Source: Enoplolaimus lenunculus | Taxonomy: Eukaryota; Nematoda; Enoplea; Enoplida; Thoracostomopsidae | Direction: 5' to 3' | Assembly: GCA_030248215.1 (NCBI GenBank) | Contig: JASANG010002951.1 | Coordinates: 1-64,000 of the forward strand | DNA: 64,000 bases | Shown: positions 35,201 to 45,594 of the stretch, piece after piece | Layout: each line of letters opens with the position of its first letter | How positions within the stretch are numbered: the first letter of the stretch is position 1 | Position numbers and translations under genes: made by a program | Notes under the pieces: generated by a model | Seen by the model: only the letters and a program-made list of their open reading frames with translations | What the model was told of the DNA's origin: nothing | Database searches by the model: none

Positions 35201-38066
35201 GTTAGGCTTTGGCTAATCCTAAGGTGAGGCTTTGGCTAAACCTAAAGTTAGGCTTTGGCTAAACCTAAAGTTAGGCTTTGGCTAAACCTAAAGTTAGGCT
35301 TTGGCTAAACCTAAAGTTAGGCTTTGGCTAATCCTAAGGTTAGGCTTTGGCTAAACCTAAAGTTAGGCTTTGGCTAATCCTAAAGCTAGGCTTTGGCTAA
35401 TCCTAAAGTTAGGCTTTGGCTAAACCTAAAGTTAGGCTTTGGCTAAACCTAAAGTTAGGCTTTGGCTAAACCTAAAGTTAGGCTTTGGCTAAACCTAAAG
35501 TTAGGCTTTGGCTAAACCTAGGCGTTATCCTAACTCTAACCTGACGTCTACGCCTCAAGCTATTTTGTTAGTACAGTGTTTATGTGTGTAGGAAAGATTT
35601 TGTCCGCTATTGAGCTTAAGCGGTTGCTATTGTTTATTGGTTTGTTGTGTTTGTACTTGCGTGCTTAGCGTCAGTGACCGGTAGGCGCTTGTATATTTCG
35701 TCCGTATTTAAGGTTAAGGCTTAGGCAATGGCGTAAGCGCAAGCTAACCGTTTTTCTAAGCCTAAGCCGAAATGTAGGCGAGTTGTATAAAAGCCGGATC
35801 GGTGCAACCGTAATCGGTTTGAAATTTTAAACTGAGGGTTTATTGAAAAATTGTTTTTTTGGAAAATTAATATTTGGGAATTTGAGCATTTGAAATGTCT
35901 GGAAAATGCTGTGGTACTCAGGCTCTTGTATATTTTCAGCAGGGTGTAACCAGAATTACAGTTTACCGGAACTGGGATTTGAAAAAAATTACCCGAAACA
36001 GAACCGGAACTACAACCGGAAAATGAAGAATGCGTGCCACCGAAAAATTCATTTTAATTTACTTTTTTGCAATATTTACGATTTAATACCGGAATTTTTA
36101 GTTCAGTAAATATTTACCGGAAATGGAAGGTGAAAAAATGTCGAAACCGTAACTGGAATTCCGGTTGCACCCTGACTTTCAGCCATCATTTGAGGCGTAG
36201 GTAAATTGCTGGGTAGTAAGGTTAGAGAGGCCTTACTTATTATACAGCACGATATCGGGTAGCCAGATCATGTTCGCCGGGATATGAAGCATTTTGACAC
36301 TGCCGTATTCATTTGGGTCCCATTGGAGTTTATAGTCGACCCATTCCTAGAAATAAAATGATACGTTGTATAACTTTAGTACATCATGCTTAAAGAACAG
36401 ATAGGATGCTACATTACATCATTATGCGAAGACTTAAACCTTAACCACCATAAACGATTATAATTTTGCCCCATGTATAGAACAGGGTCGGAACAGTAGT
36501 TTAAGCATATTCCGAAGCTTAAGCCTAAGCCTAAGCGTATGGATGAGCGTCTTCCGAAGCCTTAGCCTAAGCCTAAGCAAAAAAATTAGTCTAAAGCTTA
36601 AACTGACTCTCTTGTAGCCACTCCGGAAAATGATCTGGCCCTGTTCTATACATGGGCCACAATTTTGATAACAACGGTTAATATCAAAAGCCGTACTTAA
36701 GTTGGGTTTCCGCAACTCAGCCAATACCATGCTAAATGTATTGTGGACGTACTTGTTTCAGCCAAACGTTCGTTGTCATGATTTGATTCTTTTCGTGCTA
36801 AAATGTAAGAAAAATCAGTTATGTAAATTGGCCATCAGGGATGGGAGTCTCGGTCTCGGCAAGTCTCCGTATTTGGCAGGTCTCGGTCTCGCTTTTTTTG
36901 TGTCTCGGTGGTTTGGAACCGAGACCAGAAGTCAAGTATTCAGCAAGTGTGTCTGACTGTACTGTTGAAGTAAGTGATGGCTGATGAATAAAATTTCTCT
37001 TTGAAATTATGAAATGTCATAGTTACGCAATAATTACGATCAGATATCCGGAAAATACACAAAAAGGCAATGAAAAACACAAAGAACTAAGAAAAACCTA
37101 AAAAAATTACGAAAAAAGCATTAGAAAAAATGTTTCGAAATTTTAAATTTTTTCGGTGATGACCAAAAATTGACCGAGACACTTTTCATGGTCGGTCTCG
37201 GTAGTCAGGTCCCGGTTTTTAACTGAGACCTCCCATCCGCGTTGGCTCTGGCCGTGCTTACATGGGTCGAGATGAGAAAAATGGTCACCCTCAATGAGAA
37301 AGTTTGAATTTTCGTTTGGGGCCGTATTGCATGGACACGAAACGTTGCTAAGGAATTGTTCGAAAGTATACCACAATGCAAATGCTTAATGTTCTTATTG
37401 GTGTCAAGACTGTGAGAAACTAGTGCTGGGGTTTTTTGTAAAAATTAAACAACGCAGGTTTGATTGATAGCGATATATCGAAGCAGGTAAGATTTAGTAA
37501 AATTGGTGGACCCTTGAATGAAAAGGGTTCTATCTTGTAGATCTCGACGAGCGGAGTTCAACGGTACCATTTTCAGGTCTGTTTGATCAATGCTTCAATG
37601 ATATCTGCGCATATTCGTAAAATATAAGCTTTGCCATGTTTATTCGTGGTACAAATTTGGTAGCTAGCAGTCGATGTTTATACAGTAAATGGCCTAATAT
37701 TCAAAGGGCCGTAGCTTTTACACTACGAGCATTGTAGACCTAAAAGGGTACCGCTGAACTCAGCGCATCGGTGGTACCGTTGCCTATAGTACGGAGAGAG
37801 TTATAAAATAAGTTATTTTTCATTAAATTCCTAGGGGGGTCGATTTATAATACCGAAGCCGGAAATTGATTTTTGCCGGAACCGGATATTCGTTCGTAAC
37901 ATCCGGTTTAAAATGCGCAGCGCACTTACCACATCGATCAACTGTGACAGTTTAAGTTTGAATTTAACCGTCAGAACGTCCGTATTGTTTCGTACCGGGC
38001 GGATCAGTTTATTGTATCCTGTCATTATGTGTTCCATAACTCGTTTGGCATGACGGGTTTCTTCAG
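29283..38066 (-). CDS. Nicotinic acetylcholine receptor alpha-type subunit (UNC-38/UNC-63-like), lacking first exon
   Basis: Nine minus-strand exons join in frame: 38066-37930, 36797-36753, 36346-36237, 34711-34557, 33667-33207, 32946-32764, 31577-31307, 30358-29913 and 29426-29283 (stop). It encodes a subunit of a pentameric, acetylcholine-gated cation channel. Visible are the loop D tryptophan, loop A YNNADG, a 15-residue Cys-loop (C-x13-C), WTYDG of loop B, the loop C vicinal Cys pair (FDCCPAPY) that marks an alpha subunit, M1 to M3, GEK before M2 (cation selective), an enlarged M3-M4 loop with an asparagine-rich tract, the amphipathic helix before M4, and M4. The 45-bp and 110-bp exons match the classic sizes of nicotinic receptor exons 3 and 4. 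The usual Tyr just before the Cys pair is Phe. The signal-peptide exon should lie above 38.07 kb. The donor of the 32764 exon (GTTACA) is weak. Confidence 0.93.
29483..29876 (+). mobile_element. Two abutting TTAGGC-family MITEs in receptor intron
   Basis: The first runs 29483-29741 with three TTAGGC arrays, each followed by GGAATATG; the second starts in the same GGCC and runs to about 29876. Both lie in the last intron of the receptor gene, within 60 bp of its terminal exon. Confidence 0.6.
30419..30475. mobile_element. CCGGAA-family MITE remnant
   Basis: CAGGGTGCAACCGAGAATTAC marks one end; only about 60 bp survive, just upstream of a receptor exon. Confidence 0.45.
31184..31300 (+). mobile_element. 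TTAGGC-family MITE remnant beside receptor exon
   Basis: CCCCATGTAAGGATTAGGGG and ACATTTTTCTGTGGGACTAG are family left-end sequence. The remnant stops a few bases from the 5' splice site of the asparagine-rich exon. Confidence 0.5.
31330..31480. repeat. Trinucleotide (AAC/GTT) repeat inside receptor coding exon
   Basis: Imperfect GTT/ATT triplets on the plus strand read as AAC/AAT on the coding strand. They give a tract of about 45 residues that is mainly Asn with Asp, Lys and Ser. Flanking residues in the same exon are ordinary loop sequence. Confidence 0.75.
31835..32222. mobile_element. MITE with CGATGC arrays (copy 2)
   Basis: It begins AGGGATGTGCCGATACC and ends in GCCGATTAATCGGCAGA; between lie the family words TAAACGATTATA and CAAACTGACTGTTATGTGC. 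It is in a receptor intron. Confidence 0.65.
32530..32745. mobile_element. MITE with GGATCCGG/GCATCCGG words
   Basis: GCGGATGCGG, CATCCGGATC and GCCGGCAGACAAATCCGCATCC recur in inverted orientation over about 200 bp. It abuts the 3' side of the receptor exon ending at 32764. Confidence 0.45.
33040..34180. other. Receptor intron fragments of CCGGAA-type and TTAGGC-type elements
   Basis: 33040-33180 (partly under the exon-flanking intron) resembles the decayed element at 25.9 kb. 33715-33830 carries AAGCGTATGCCTAAG and CCAGAAACCGGAACG, a TTAGGC-subfamily end also seen at 51.33 and 62.64 kb. From 33896 a CCGGAA-type start is visible without a clean end. Host exon 33207-33667 interrupts this span. 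Confidence 0.4.
34191..34263 (-). pseudogene. tRNA-like sequence, 73 nt
   Basis: On the minus strand a perfect 7-bp acceptor stem (CGACCAC/GTGGTCG) encloses an A-box-like TGGTGTATTGGTAGC and B-box-like GAGGTTCGATTC. Length is exactly right for a tRNA, and the middle loop could hold CGA. The T and anticodon stems each have mispairs and there is no T-run terminator, so I call it a decayed tRNA or the head of a SINE. Confidence 0.45.
35010..35530. repeat. Minisatellite, 23-bp unit TTAGGCTTTGGCTAAACCTA
   Basis: About 20 head-to-tail copies of a 23-bp unit that itself holds TTAGGC and its near-complement, with variants AAACCTAAAG and AATCCTAAGG. It lies in a receptor intron and probably grew from a TTAGGC element. 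Confidence 0.85.
35940..36174. mobile_element. CCGGAA-family MITE (internally shortened)
   Basis: Ends CAGGGTGTAACCAGAATTAC and GGAATTCCGGTTGCACCCTG are clear; most of the AT-rich middle is missing. Confidence 0.65.
36361..36658. mobile_element. TTAGGC-family MITE next to or inside a CGATGC-family remnant
   Basis: The TTAGGC element runs 36468-36658, inverted relative to most copies (GCCCCATGTATAGAACAGGG ... CTGTTCTATACATGGGCC). Before it, 36361-36467 is a piece of the CGATGC family (TAAACGATTATAATTTT). The order suggests the TTAGGC element inserted second. Confidence 0.6.
36836..37219. mobile_element. MITE with GGTCTCGG arrays (copy 1)
   Basis: It begins GGGATGGGAGTCTCGGTCTCGG-like and ends CCGAGACC..CTCCCATCC, with GTCTCG arrays inverted at both sides and an AT-rich middle. 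It lies in the receptor intron upstream of the 45-bp exon. Confidence 0.7.
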
Positions 38067-38212
38067 CTGAAATTTTTAAATTTATATTTTGAAACCGATG
38101 TAAAGTTTTTTGCTGCGTTAAGTTAGTTTTTATGCATTAAGCTACTACAATAATGGCTGTCAGGTGCGCGTTCGGATGGCTGTCTGGGGGGGGAGACATG
38201 AGTCCGTCAGTG

Positions 38213-38634
38213 AGGGTGCAATCGGAATTCCAATTCTGATTAGAATCCCGATTCAAATCGAGTTCCGATTCCGATTGCACAATCAATCGGAATCGGAATT
38301 TCCACATTTTAAATTTAGGCCTACTTGTTGTGATATGTTGTTTAAAAATTCTGCAACATTCATCTATTAAATTGTTTTCGATAACTTAACTTATCAATAA
38401 TTGATTGTAGTTTAGTTTTATAGAGCCAAATAATGATTGCCAATTTGTTCATGCGACGTTTTCGAGAATTGTTGTCAGCCAACAGAGACACTCTAAATCA
38501 ACATTATACATGTTAATACAAATTATCCGCATAGTCACAAACGTTGCAGTTCCGATTTCGAATCCGGTATAAATTTGCTGTTGCGATTCCGATTACCGGT
38601 TTAATCCAGTTCCGCTTTGCGCCCTGCTGTCAGT
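38213..38634. mobile_element. MITE with AATCGG/GATTCC arrays (copy 1)
   Basis: It begins AGGGTGCAATCGGAATTCC and ends in CCAGTTCCGCTTTGCGCCCT, with GGAATC words inverted at both ends. The middle matches, in reverse, the element at 46.95 kb. Confidence 0.7.
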
Positions 38635-39892
38635 CTATAAACTAAGAAACGTTTTGCGATTGTTTCAAACGGATTTAATACTAAAATTATGCCTGGCGTT
38701 TCGTTGTCGTTTCGCTCGCGAGCTTTTCTTTGTAGTTTTACACATCGCAAAACTGTTGCAATCCTTTGTGGTTGTGAATCAATTTTAACGTTGTGTCAAG
38801 TTTTATGCTCGATTCGGGTCAAAATTTTTCAAAACGTAAACGTAACTGTAATAAGTTTTGGTTGACAAGACCCGTCCAAGGTGAAAATCCGTATATTTGG
38901 TGTTTTACTTGTATAGTTTCCCGTCGGACAAAGTTGCCATCACGCGTAATCAAATTTGGCGAAAACACACCATAAAACAGTTTACTGAACAAAATTGATC
39001 AATTGCAAAAACACTCTTTTCGAAATAATTTTTCAAAGACAAAGTTTCCAGTATTTAATAAATGATTATTAATAATTTGACACAAAACCGTAAGCATTCT
39101 GGTTCCTGCATCTTTGAATGGCATGGAACACGAACGGCAAATTGAAGTGTTACAGGAATTCCGGTTGAATCCTGGTATAGAAGTATTTTTTTGGCAGTTT
39201 GCCAAACATACGTACGTATACCTGTTTTTAGGTACCGCGTTACGTTGTTTGGTTGAGTTGTCGCGGTTTTTTTACGTTGGGCTGTACCCAGCTAAACCAG
39301 TGGTGGAAAAGCTTATAAAATTTTACACGAGAAGCGTACAATGATTATTGATGACTTACAAGCGAGATTGAAATTTTGCTATGGTGGGAAGCTAAGGTTT
39401 ATAAAAGAGACTGAGGCCATGATGGACCGTCTCCTTTGACTATGGGCTCGTTTAAAGCATTAAAGAAATGTTTGTGAAGGCTATTAGCTGTGATGGAAAT
39501 GTTTCCTTGGCAACCATTTTAGTAATATGTGTATGTTGTTGTTGTTGTTGTTATTGTTGTTAAATACGATGTTTGGTATATTTCAATGAAAAGTTACTAA
39601 TATGCTTTTACTCCATTTATAGGATAAACTTGAACAGGTTGAATGTGTGTTGGCGTTTTAGTACTACGAAAATAGTATTTCAGTATCGAAAGTATATATT
39701 TCGTGCCCCAAACAGGTATTTGCACCCGTTGGCGACTGGGACGTCCCAAACTACAATTGCTGTTTGGGGCAGCACAAACAACTACTGGAATGCAAACTGA
39801 TTTTGATTGGGTGTTCAGGTTTGCATACATTCGAGAAAACTGTGTTGCACAATAATGATTTGGCTGCGCCATATGTGCAAACTATAAACTGA
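38635..39892. other. Intergenic; decayed CCGGAA-related element, otherwise nothing clear
   Basis: 38960-39180 matches the family at 25.9 and 48.03 kb (GTTCCTGCATCTTTGAATG). 39715-39800 shares words with 44.5-44.6 kb (GGGACGTCCCAAAC against TTTGGGATGTCCC). The missing first exon of the receptor gene may lie here, but I could not identify it. Confidence 0.4.
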
Positions 39893-40263
39893 ACCGGGTT
39901 GTAGCCCAAGTCGTAATTCAGCTCAATTGCGAATTTTGCTAGTCCATAGCACGTAACCCAAGGCGGAATCATATCTAATAAAGCTGTGAGTTTTATGATT
40001 GGTTATTTGATAGCGGCTAATTACCTGAGCAAAACAAACTGCTTGGTAGCGAACAGGTACTTAACGATTACTTAGCCAATTAGAAAAGTGCATTCGCATC
40101 AACTAATCGTTGTTAAGTATGGAATTAAGCTAGTAACCAATCGCAAAGAGTGCACTTGTAGCAGAGAAAGAATTACGCCATGGGCTAGCCCAACTCGTAA
40201 TTCCGCGCTGGAATAGCCCAATTCGGAATTGGGTTTAATTACGGCTTGGGCTACGGCACATAT
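39893..40263. mobile_element. MITE with CGTAATTC words, adjoining the Merlin element
   Basis: GGGTTGTAGCCCAAGTCGTAATTCAGC at the left and GGTTTAATTACGGCTTGGGCTAC at the right are near inverted copies. CGTAATTC, GGCTAGCCC and complements lie inside. A related piece is at 3310. Confidence 0.55.
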
Positions 40264-40300
40264 AGGGTGTAGGATTACAGAGGGACAATTTGATTGGCTA

Positions 40301-40308
40301 ATCAAATC
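40301..40308. repeat. Target-site duplication, left (ATCAAATC)
   Basis: The 8 bases ATCAAATC directly precede the left inverted repeat and recur directly after the right one. Eight or nine bases is the duplication size known for Merlin elements. Confidence 0.9.
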
Positions 40309-40723
40309 GGCGAAGGTACGGAATATCGACCCCCCTATGATTTCATTAAAAACCACCCTATCCGACATAGTTTTATCCGCTGAGTTCAAAAATGTCATCC
40401 GCATCTCTGCACGACGTCCGGTTCTTTAGTTATGGCAACCGGAATTTCCGCCTATTTAATACACACAATACACAATACTGAACGCACTTAACTGTACATA
40501 TGTATATGTACAGCACATAGCTGTAGTATATCTACAGAAAATCAAGTTTGTTTAGTGGTTAGCTATTGGCTTGATCGGTTAAACGTTTGGTTTTCCGAAC
40601 CTTTAGCACCTGTTGGGTCAAGGGATCGATTCCATCCTGAGAATAAGTTTTTCTCAATTTTTTCTTTATTTTAAGATTTATCGCCTTATATTGCAATAAA
40701 AAGATAAAATATCAATTTCAAAC
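40309..40723 (+). repeat. Left terminal inverted repeat of Merlin element, with tRNA-like segment
   Basis: The repeat is much longer than the tens of bases usual in Merlin. At 40552-40640 it reads as tRNA-like: TAGTGGTTAGCTATTGGC (A-box-like) and GGGATCGATTCC (B-box-like), with a hairpin GGTTTTCCGAACC between. Confidence 0.85.
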
Positions 40724-40863
40724 GATTCCAATTAAAAAAATGAAGTATATGTTTCATGATTTCTTTGACGTTTCCAATGAAAAGAACAATAGCTTTTCAA
40801 TTGTTTTCAATGGTGATCAGGACCATGGTAGATTTGGCACTATTTCTGTTCACTTAGCTAAGA

Positions 40864-43743
40864 ATGGCTTTTTTCCCGCGCTATCCCGAGGTTTTCCGAA
40901 GCGAAACCATGGACGATTTGTATTTGATTTTACGTGACACAAGGTCTGTTATCGAGATGCTTGCCGAAATTGACGTGCTAAAGCAACGCACTTGCTGTCG
41001 GGTTCGCTCAAGAATCGGAGAATCTGAAGTAAATTTGGTTTTTTGCGCAATTTGGGTTTAGAGTTACAATTTTGGCGGTATATAATGTTGTCTACTGTTA
41101 GAAGTTCGTACGGGATCTTGCTCGCTCCGCTCGCAATGTTATTTAATTACTGTTTTGTCGCGATTCACGGTTGCTATCAGAGGTGACATTCGTTACATGA
41201 GTAGCCCAAACGATAAAATACAAAATGCGAAACTTCCCTACGAGGGTTGATGCCTGAAACCTCTATATTTTAGGAATCATATGAACACGATAGTGTTCAT
41301 ATATATGATTCGCGCTTCTCAAGCGCGTATTTTCAGTTTAGTTCGCATGTTGGTGCTCAAGTAATATCAGACCTGTATCGTTTAAATTTTGTACACTGGT
41401 ATCCTGATACGTAGGGAATATTTGTGCCAAAGGATTTCGCAAACCAGTGTGGTCTTCAATAGTTACGGTCAGAAAACTCCTTACAGAAAGTGCACGAAAT
41501 TTTTCATTTTGGTTCAACACTTTTTACACGCTAGCTATGTAATTTTTCGATTATAACTTTCACCACTTTATAGAGTGTACTGTTGGTTTCACCCCAACGG
41601 TTGGTTTCACCCCAACGGTTTGTTTCACCCCAACGGTTGGTTTCACTCCAACGGTTGGTTTTGCCCTAACGGTTGGTTTCACCCCAACGGTTAGTTTCAG
41701 CTCAACGGTTGGTTTCACCCCAACGGTTGGCTTCACCCCAACGGTTGGCTTCACCCAACGGGCGGTTTCGCCCCAACAGTCGGTTCCACCCCAACGGTTG
41801 GTTTTACCCCAACGGTTGGTTTCACCCCAACGGTTGGTTTCACCCCAACGGTTGGTTTCACCCTAACGGTTGGTTTTGCCCAACGGTTCGTTTCACCCCA
41901 GGGGCTCGTTTCACCCCAGCGGTTAATTTCACCCCAGCGGTTAATTTTGCCCCAGAGGTTAGTTTCACCCTAACGGCTGGTTTCACCTCAACGGTCGGTT
42001 TCAGCCCAAGGGTTGGTTTCACACAAACGGTTAGCTTCACCGCAACGGACGATGTCACCCCAATGGATTAATGCAGCAGCTTGGTAAAGCGGTTGAAACT
42101 AGAAAAAATGCTCAGCACTTGAGCAAAAAGGGATATGTTTCATATTCCTATTAAAAGTATGGTAAACTAGATCAGCACATTCGCTTGATGTAACCTGGAA
42201 AAGTATTAAGAAACAATAGCTGCCAAAATCATGTTAATTATTAATTTTTCTGAAACATATTGCGGACAGCAAAATTTCTGTAATATTTTTGTAAGAAACA
42301 GATGCTTTTCTTGAATGCAAAGCGAAATTATTTCTGAAATGTAGACAGATGTAGCTTGGAATCCATGAATATATATTGAAGTTTTCTACAAAACGTATTA
42401 AATTTACCTATGGCTTTGTATTACCATAGTTAATTGAATTTCATAAGAGCATTGTGTGGCGACATAATGGCCGTTAGAGTTTTGATGACCAATTTTGTTA
42501 GATACTTTCTTGAACAGACGTCACAAAACGAATCGCAATTGATGCTTTAAAAAGGCTCCACTTATAAGTGACCTTTGAGTTTACTCGATTTTTTACCTTA
42601 GTGACAAATTATATAAATGCGCATTTCCCACCCGAGTTATTTATCTGTTTCACTGCATAGTCACGACTATTGAAGCTCACAAATCGCACCGTATTCTGGC
42701 ACCATCGATTAACTTGCAAAATCAAAGAGCGGTATACCTCAGCCATGTCTCTGCGACCCTAAGGAATTTCTGAAAATTGCTAACAAGTCCTGTCAAAAAC
42801 TTCAATGTTAGAAATAGATTTGCTGTCCGCAATATGTTTCAGAAAAATTAATAATTAACATGATTTTGGCAAATATTGTTTCTTAATACTTTTCCAGGTT
42901 ACATCAAGCGAATGTGCTGATCTAGTTTACCATACTTTTAATAGGAATATGAAACATATCCCTTTTTGCTCAAGTGCTGAGCATTTTTTCTAGTTTAATG
43001 ATGGTTACGTCTGGCGTTGTCCACGGTGTCGCTCGCGAGCTTCTGTACGTTCAGCATCTGTGTTTGAAAATTCGAACCTTAGCTTAGACAATTTGCTACT
43101 TATTTTATTCTACTTGTCGCATAAAACTCCTGTGTGCAATGCGTCTAGTTTGTCCGGATTTCGAAAAGCTACGCTCATTCAGTGGTACAACAGATTCAGG
43201 GAACTTTGCAGTACGGAGCTACTGAATTCGCCTGATCTTTTTCGATTTGGCGGTCCGGGTGTTATCGTGCAAGTAGACGAGAGTGTTGTGGCTCGTAGAA
43301 AATACCAACGTGGAAGACTAGTGCCATGTCAGTGGGTCCTAGGCATTTATGACACAACCCAGTGTCGCGGTTTCATTCATCTTGTGGACCGTAGGGACAC
43401 ACAGACACTTATTCCTATTGTTCAAAACTTAGTGTTACCAGGCACAACTATTTGGACAGATGAGTGGGCCGCATACAGAGGACTTGGTAATCTTCCCGGT
43501 GTCAACCCGCCGTATATTCACCAAACAGTTAACCACTCACGCAATTTTGTCGATCCCACAACAGGAACGTGCACAAATGCAGTTGAAAGCTACTGGAGCC
43601 GCATGAAAAGATTAACGCGATACGCCGGTTGCAGAGAAATGATATTTAATCTTTGTGATGAATTTATGTGGAGGGAACGATTTGGACAAAGGGGAAATGG
43701 ACCCTGGCGAAATATGTTATTGTGCTTAGCGCGCTACGCGTAA
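40864..43743 (+). CDS. Merlin (IS1595/ISXO2-like) DDE transposase, two exons
   Basis: Exon 1 runs 40864-41029 (a start at Met 40909 is also possible) and ends GAATCTGAA before the donor GTAAAT. Exon 2 runs 42994-43743 after an acceptor ending TTTTTTCTAG. Joined in frame they give about 305 residues. Exon 1 has a helical N-terminus and a Cys-Cys pair. Exon 2 opens DGYVWRCPRCRSR, the second half of the zinc ribbon, then a helical linker, then the catalytic triad: Asp in QVDESVV, Asp in WTDEWAAY and Glu in NAVESYWSRMK. No stop or frameshift interrupts exon 2. The first zinc-ribbon knuckle looks atypical (CC rather than C-x2-C), which may weaken DNA binding. The protein would cut and join the element ends in the nucleus. 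Confidence 0.88.
41575..42061. repeat. Minisatellite, 18-bp unit GGTTTCACCCCAACGGTT, in transposase intron
   Basis: About 27 copies in a row, with variants such as GGTTTTGCCC and GGGCTCGTTTC. Both strands stay open because 18 is a multiple of three; these frames are not genes. Confidence 0.9.
42093..42997. mobile_element. Foldback element inside Merlin transposase intron
   Basis: Inverted repeats of about 190 bp begin AAACTAGAAAAAATGCTCAG at the left and end GAGCATTTTTTCTAGTTT at the right. The unique middle is about 520 bp and non-coding. The right end supplies the T-rich tract and CTAG used as the transposase 3' splice site. No clear target duplication was found. Confidence 0.82.
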
Positions 43744-43755
43744 TGATATCTTGGA

Positions 43756-44171
43756 GTTTGAAATTGATATTTTATCTTTTTATTGCAATATAAGGCGATA
43801 AATCTTAAAATAAAGAAAAAAATTGAGAAAAACTTATTCTCAGGATGGAATCGATCCCTTGACCCAACAGGTGCTAAAGGTTCGGAAAACCAAACGTTTA
43901 ATCGATCAAGCCAATAGCTAACCACTAAACAAACTTGATTTTCTGTAGATATACTACAGCTATGTGCTGTACATATACATATGTACAGTTAAGTGCGTTC
44001 AGTATTGTGTAGTGTGTGTATTAAATAGGAGGAAATTCCGGTTGCCATAACTAAAGAACCGGACGTCGTGCAGAGATGCGGATGACATTTTTGAACTCAG
44101 CGGATAAAACTATGTCGGATAGGGTGGTTTTTAATGAAATCCTATGGGGGTCGATATTCCGTACCTTTGCC
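43756..44171 (-). repeat. Right terminal inverted repeat of Merlin element
   Basis: This is the reverse complement of 40309-40723, tRNA-like segment included, starting 13 bases after the transposase stop codon. Confidence 0.88.
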
Positions 44172-44179
44172 ATCAAATC
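44172..44179. repeat. Target-site duplication, right (ATCAAATC)
   Basis: It matches the left duplication base for base and directly follows CCTTTGCC, the end of the right inverted repeat. Confidence 0.9.
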
Positions 44180-45594
44180 AACAGAAATTTTGACTACGCC
44201 TCTATAAATAGAAAAACGTTGGTTGGGAGCCTAAAGCCCATAGCCCGTTATATTATGGCTCTGAGTAACCACTTTGGTTTAATACGTATTATTTTGTTTC
44301 GATCTGTATAGAAAAAAAACAACATCGCCCACATAACGTTGCATTGGATTAAACATTACGGTACACACAGTTTCGTTCGTATGGTTTATGAATACTATAA
44401 ACTTTGTTTAATTTATACTTTGCAAATATGGTAAAGCTAATAATTATTGCGCAAGTTAGTTTTCTCGAACATAGTACGTAAAGCCTGAACAACCAAGGAC
44501 AAACTGTTTACATTCCGCTGTACGTAGCTGTTTGACCTATACAATCCCAATCAAACGCAGTTTACATTCCAGTTGTTGTTTCGTTTGGGATGTCCCAGGA
44601 TGCCACCTGAGGCAAAAATTATCATGCTTTACGCTCAGTTTTCGGACGTAACATTACATATGCAATTTCGTGCCTAAAAATCAGGTATCACAATTCAGCG
44701 TGTGACAACTTGTAATCTGAAATTTCATCGACTCGAAAATTCGTCGCGCATCATTATGCTTAAGCTTAAGCTTAGACTTAGGATTATACTTAGATTTGTT
44801 CATAGGATTTAGGACACCGTTGGGCGACAGATGGTCGGGCGAAGAATTGTAGATTCAAAAAATGATTCTTTTGGGGTGTTTACGTAGAGTCTTTTAAGAT
44901 GATTAACTTTTCAGTGAGCCAGTGATTCTGGTTAACTGTCATCCTCATGTTCGTTATCAGATGCTTAAGTTTGGCCGATCGTTCGACGAAACTTACTTTG
45001 TTGTATTCGTTGTAGAAGAATAATGCTATACAGGAAACAGATATGTAAGTGTGGTGAATGCATTATTTTGACCATACAGGTAACAGGTTGTTGTTATTAT
45101 ATATACTTATTATAGTGAGTAAGCTATTACCCTGTAAAGATTTTTATATAAACCGGATGTGCTTAGCCTAGGCTCCAATGGCGGATCCATGGGGGGCCAC
45201 CCCGGCCGTGCCCCACCCCAACAGCATATCGACAAAAATTATATAGAGTGTCAATTGCTGTTCTACGCTGTTTATTTCTTTGTTTTATACACAATAGTAT
45301 AAGCAGCTTATAATAAGCTCCGTTTTATTTCCTCCCCTCTCATTTGGGACACTACAGTATGGGTCAAAAAGAAGTTTATTACCTGGAAAATTTTGGGCCC
45401 CCCATTTTGAGATCCTGGATCCGCCACTGCTAGGCTCAGCCGGATATTCGGTTTAGGGGTAGGTATGTATTTTGTTGATTATGATTTAGTAAACTTACAT
45501 TTTTATATGACGGCTTGTTAATCGTTTGGTTCATTACTATTTTTGCAAAACTATACTCGGTTAATTGACTGGTCTTAGTGATAGGTTGCAATCT
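44180..45594. other. Intergenic, scattered repeat words
   Basis: 44550-44600 matches words at 39.72 kb in inverse order; 44700-44860 holds GAAATTTCATCGACTCG and a TTAAGCTTAAGC stretch shared with 31.65 and 49.99 kb. No exon or complete element was found. Confidence 0.4.

Larger units (their letters stand above)
40309..44171 (+). mobile_element. Merlin-superfamily DNA transposon, complete
   Basis: A 3863-bp element bounded by inverted repeats of about 415 bp (40309-40723 and 43756-44171) starting GGC(G/A)AAGGTACGGAATATCG, with an 8-bp duplication on both sides. It carries a two-exon transposase of the IS1595/ISXO2-like DDE type, the group that defines Merlin. The interior of the intron holds an 18-bp minisatellite and a foldback element. 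The two long repeats differ by only scattered bases, so the element looks fairly young. Confidence 0.93.

Noticed and set aside
41560-42071. Open frames on both strands with PTVGVKPTV or FHPNGW repeats
   Set aside because: They are products of an 18-bp minisatellite within the transposase intron.
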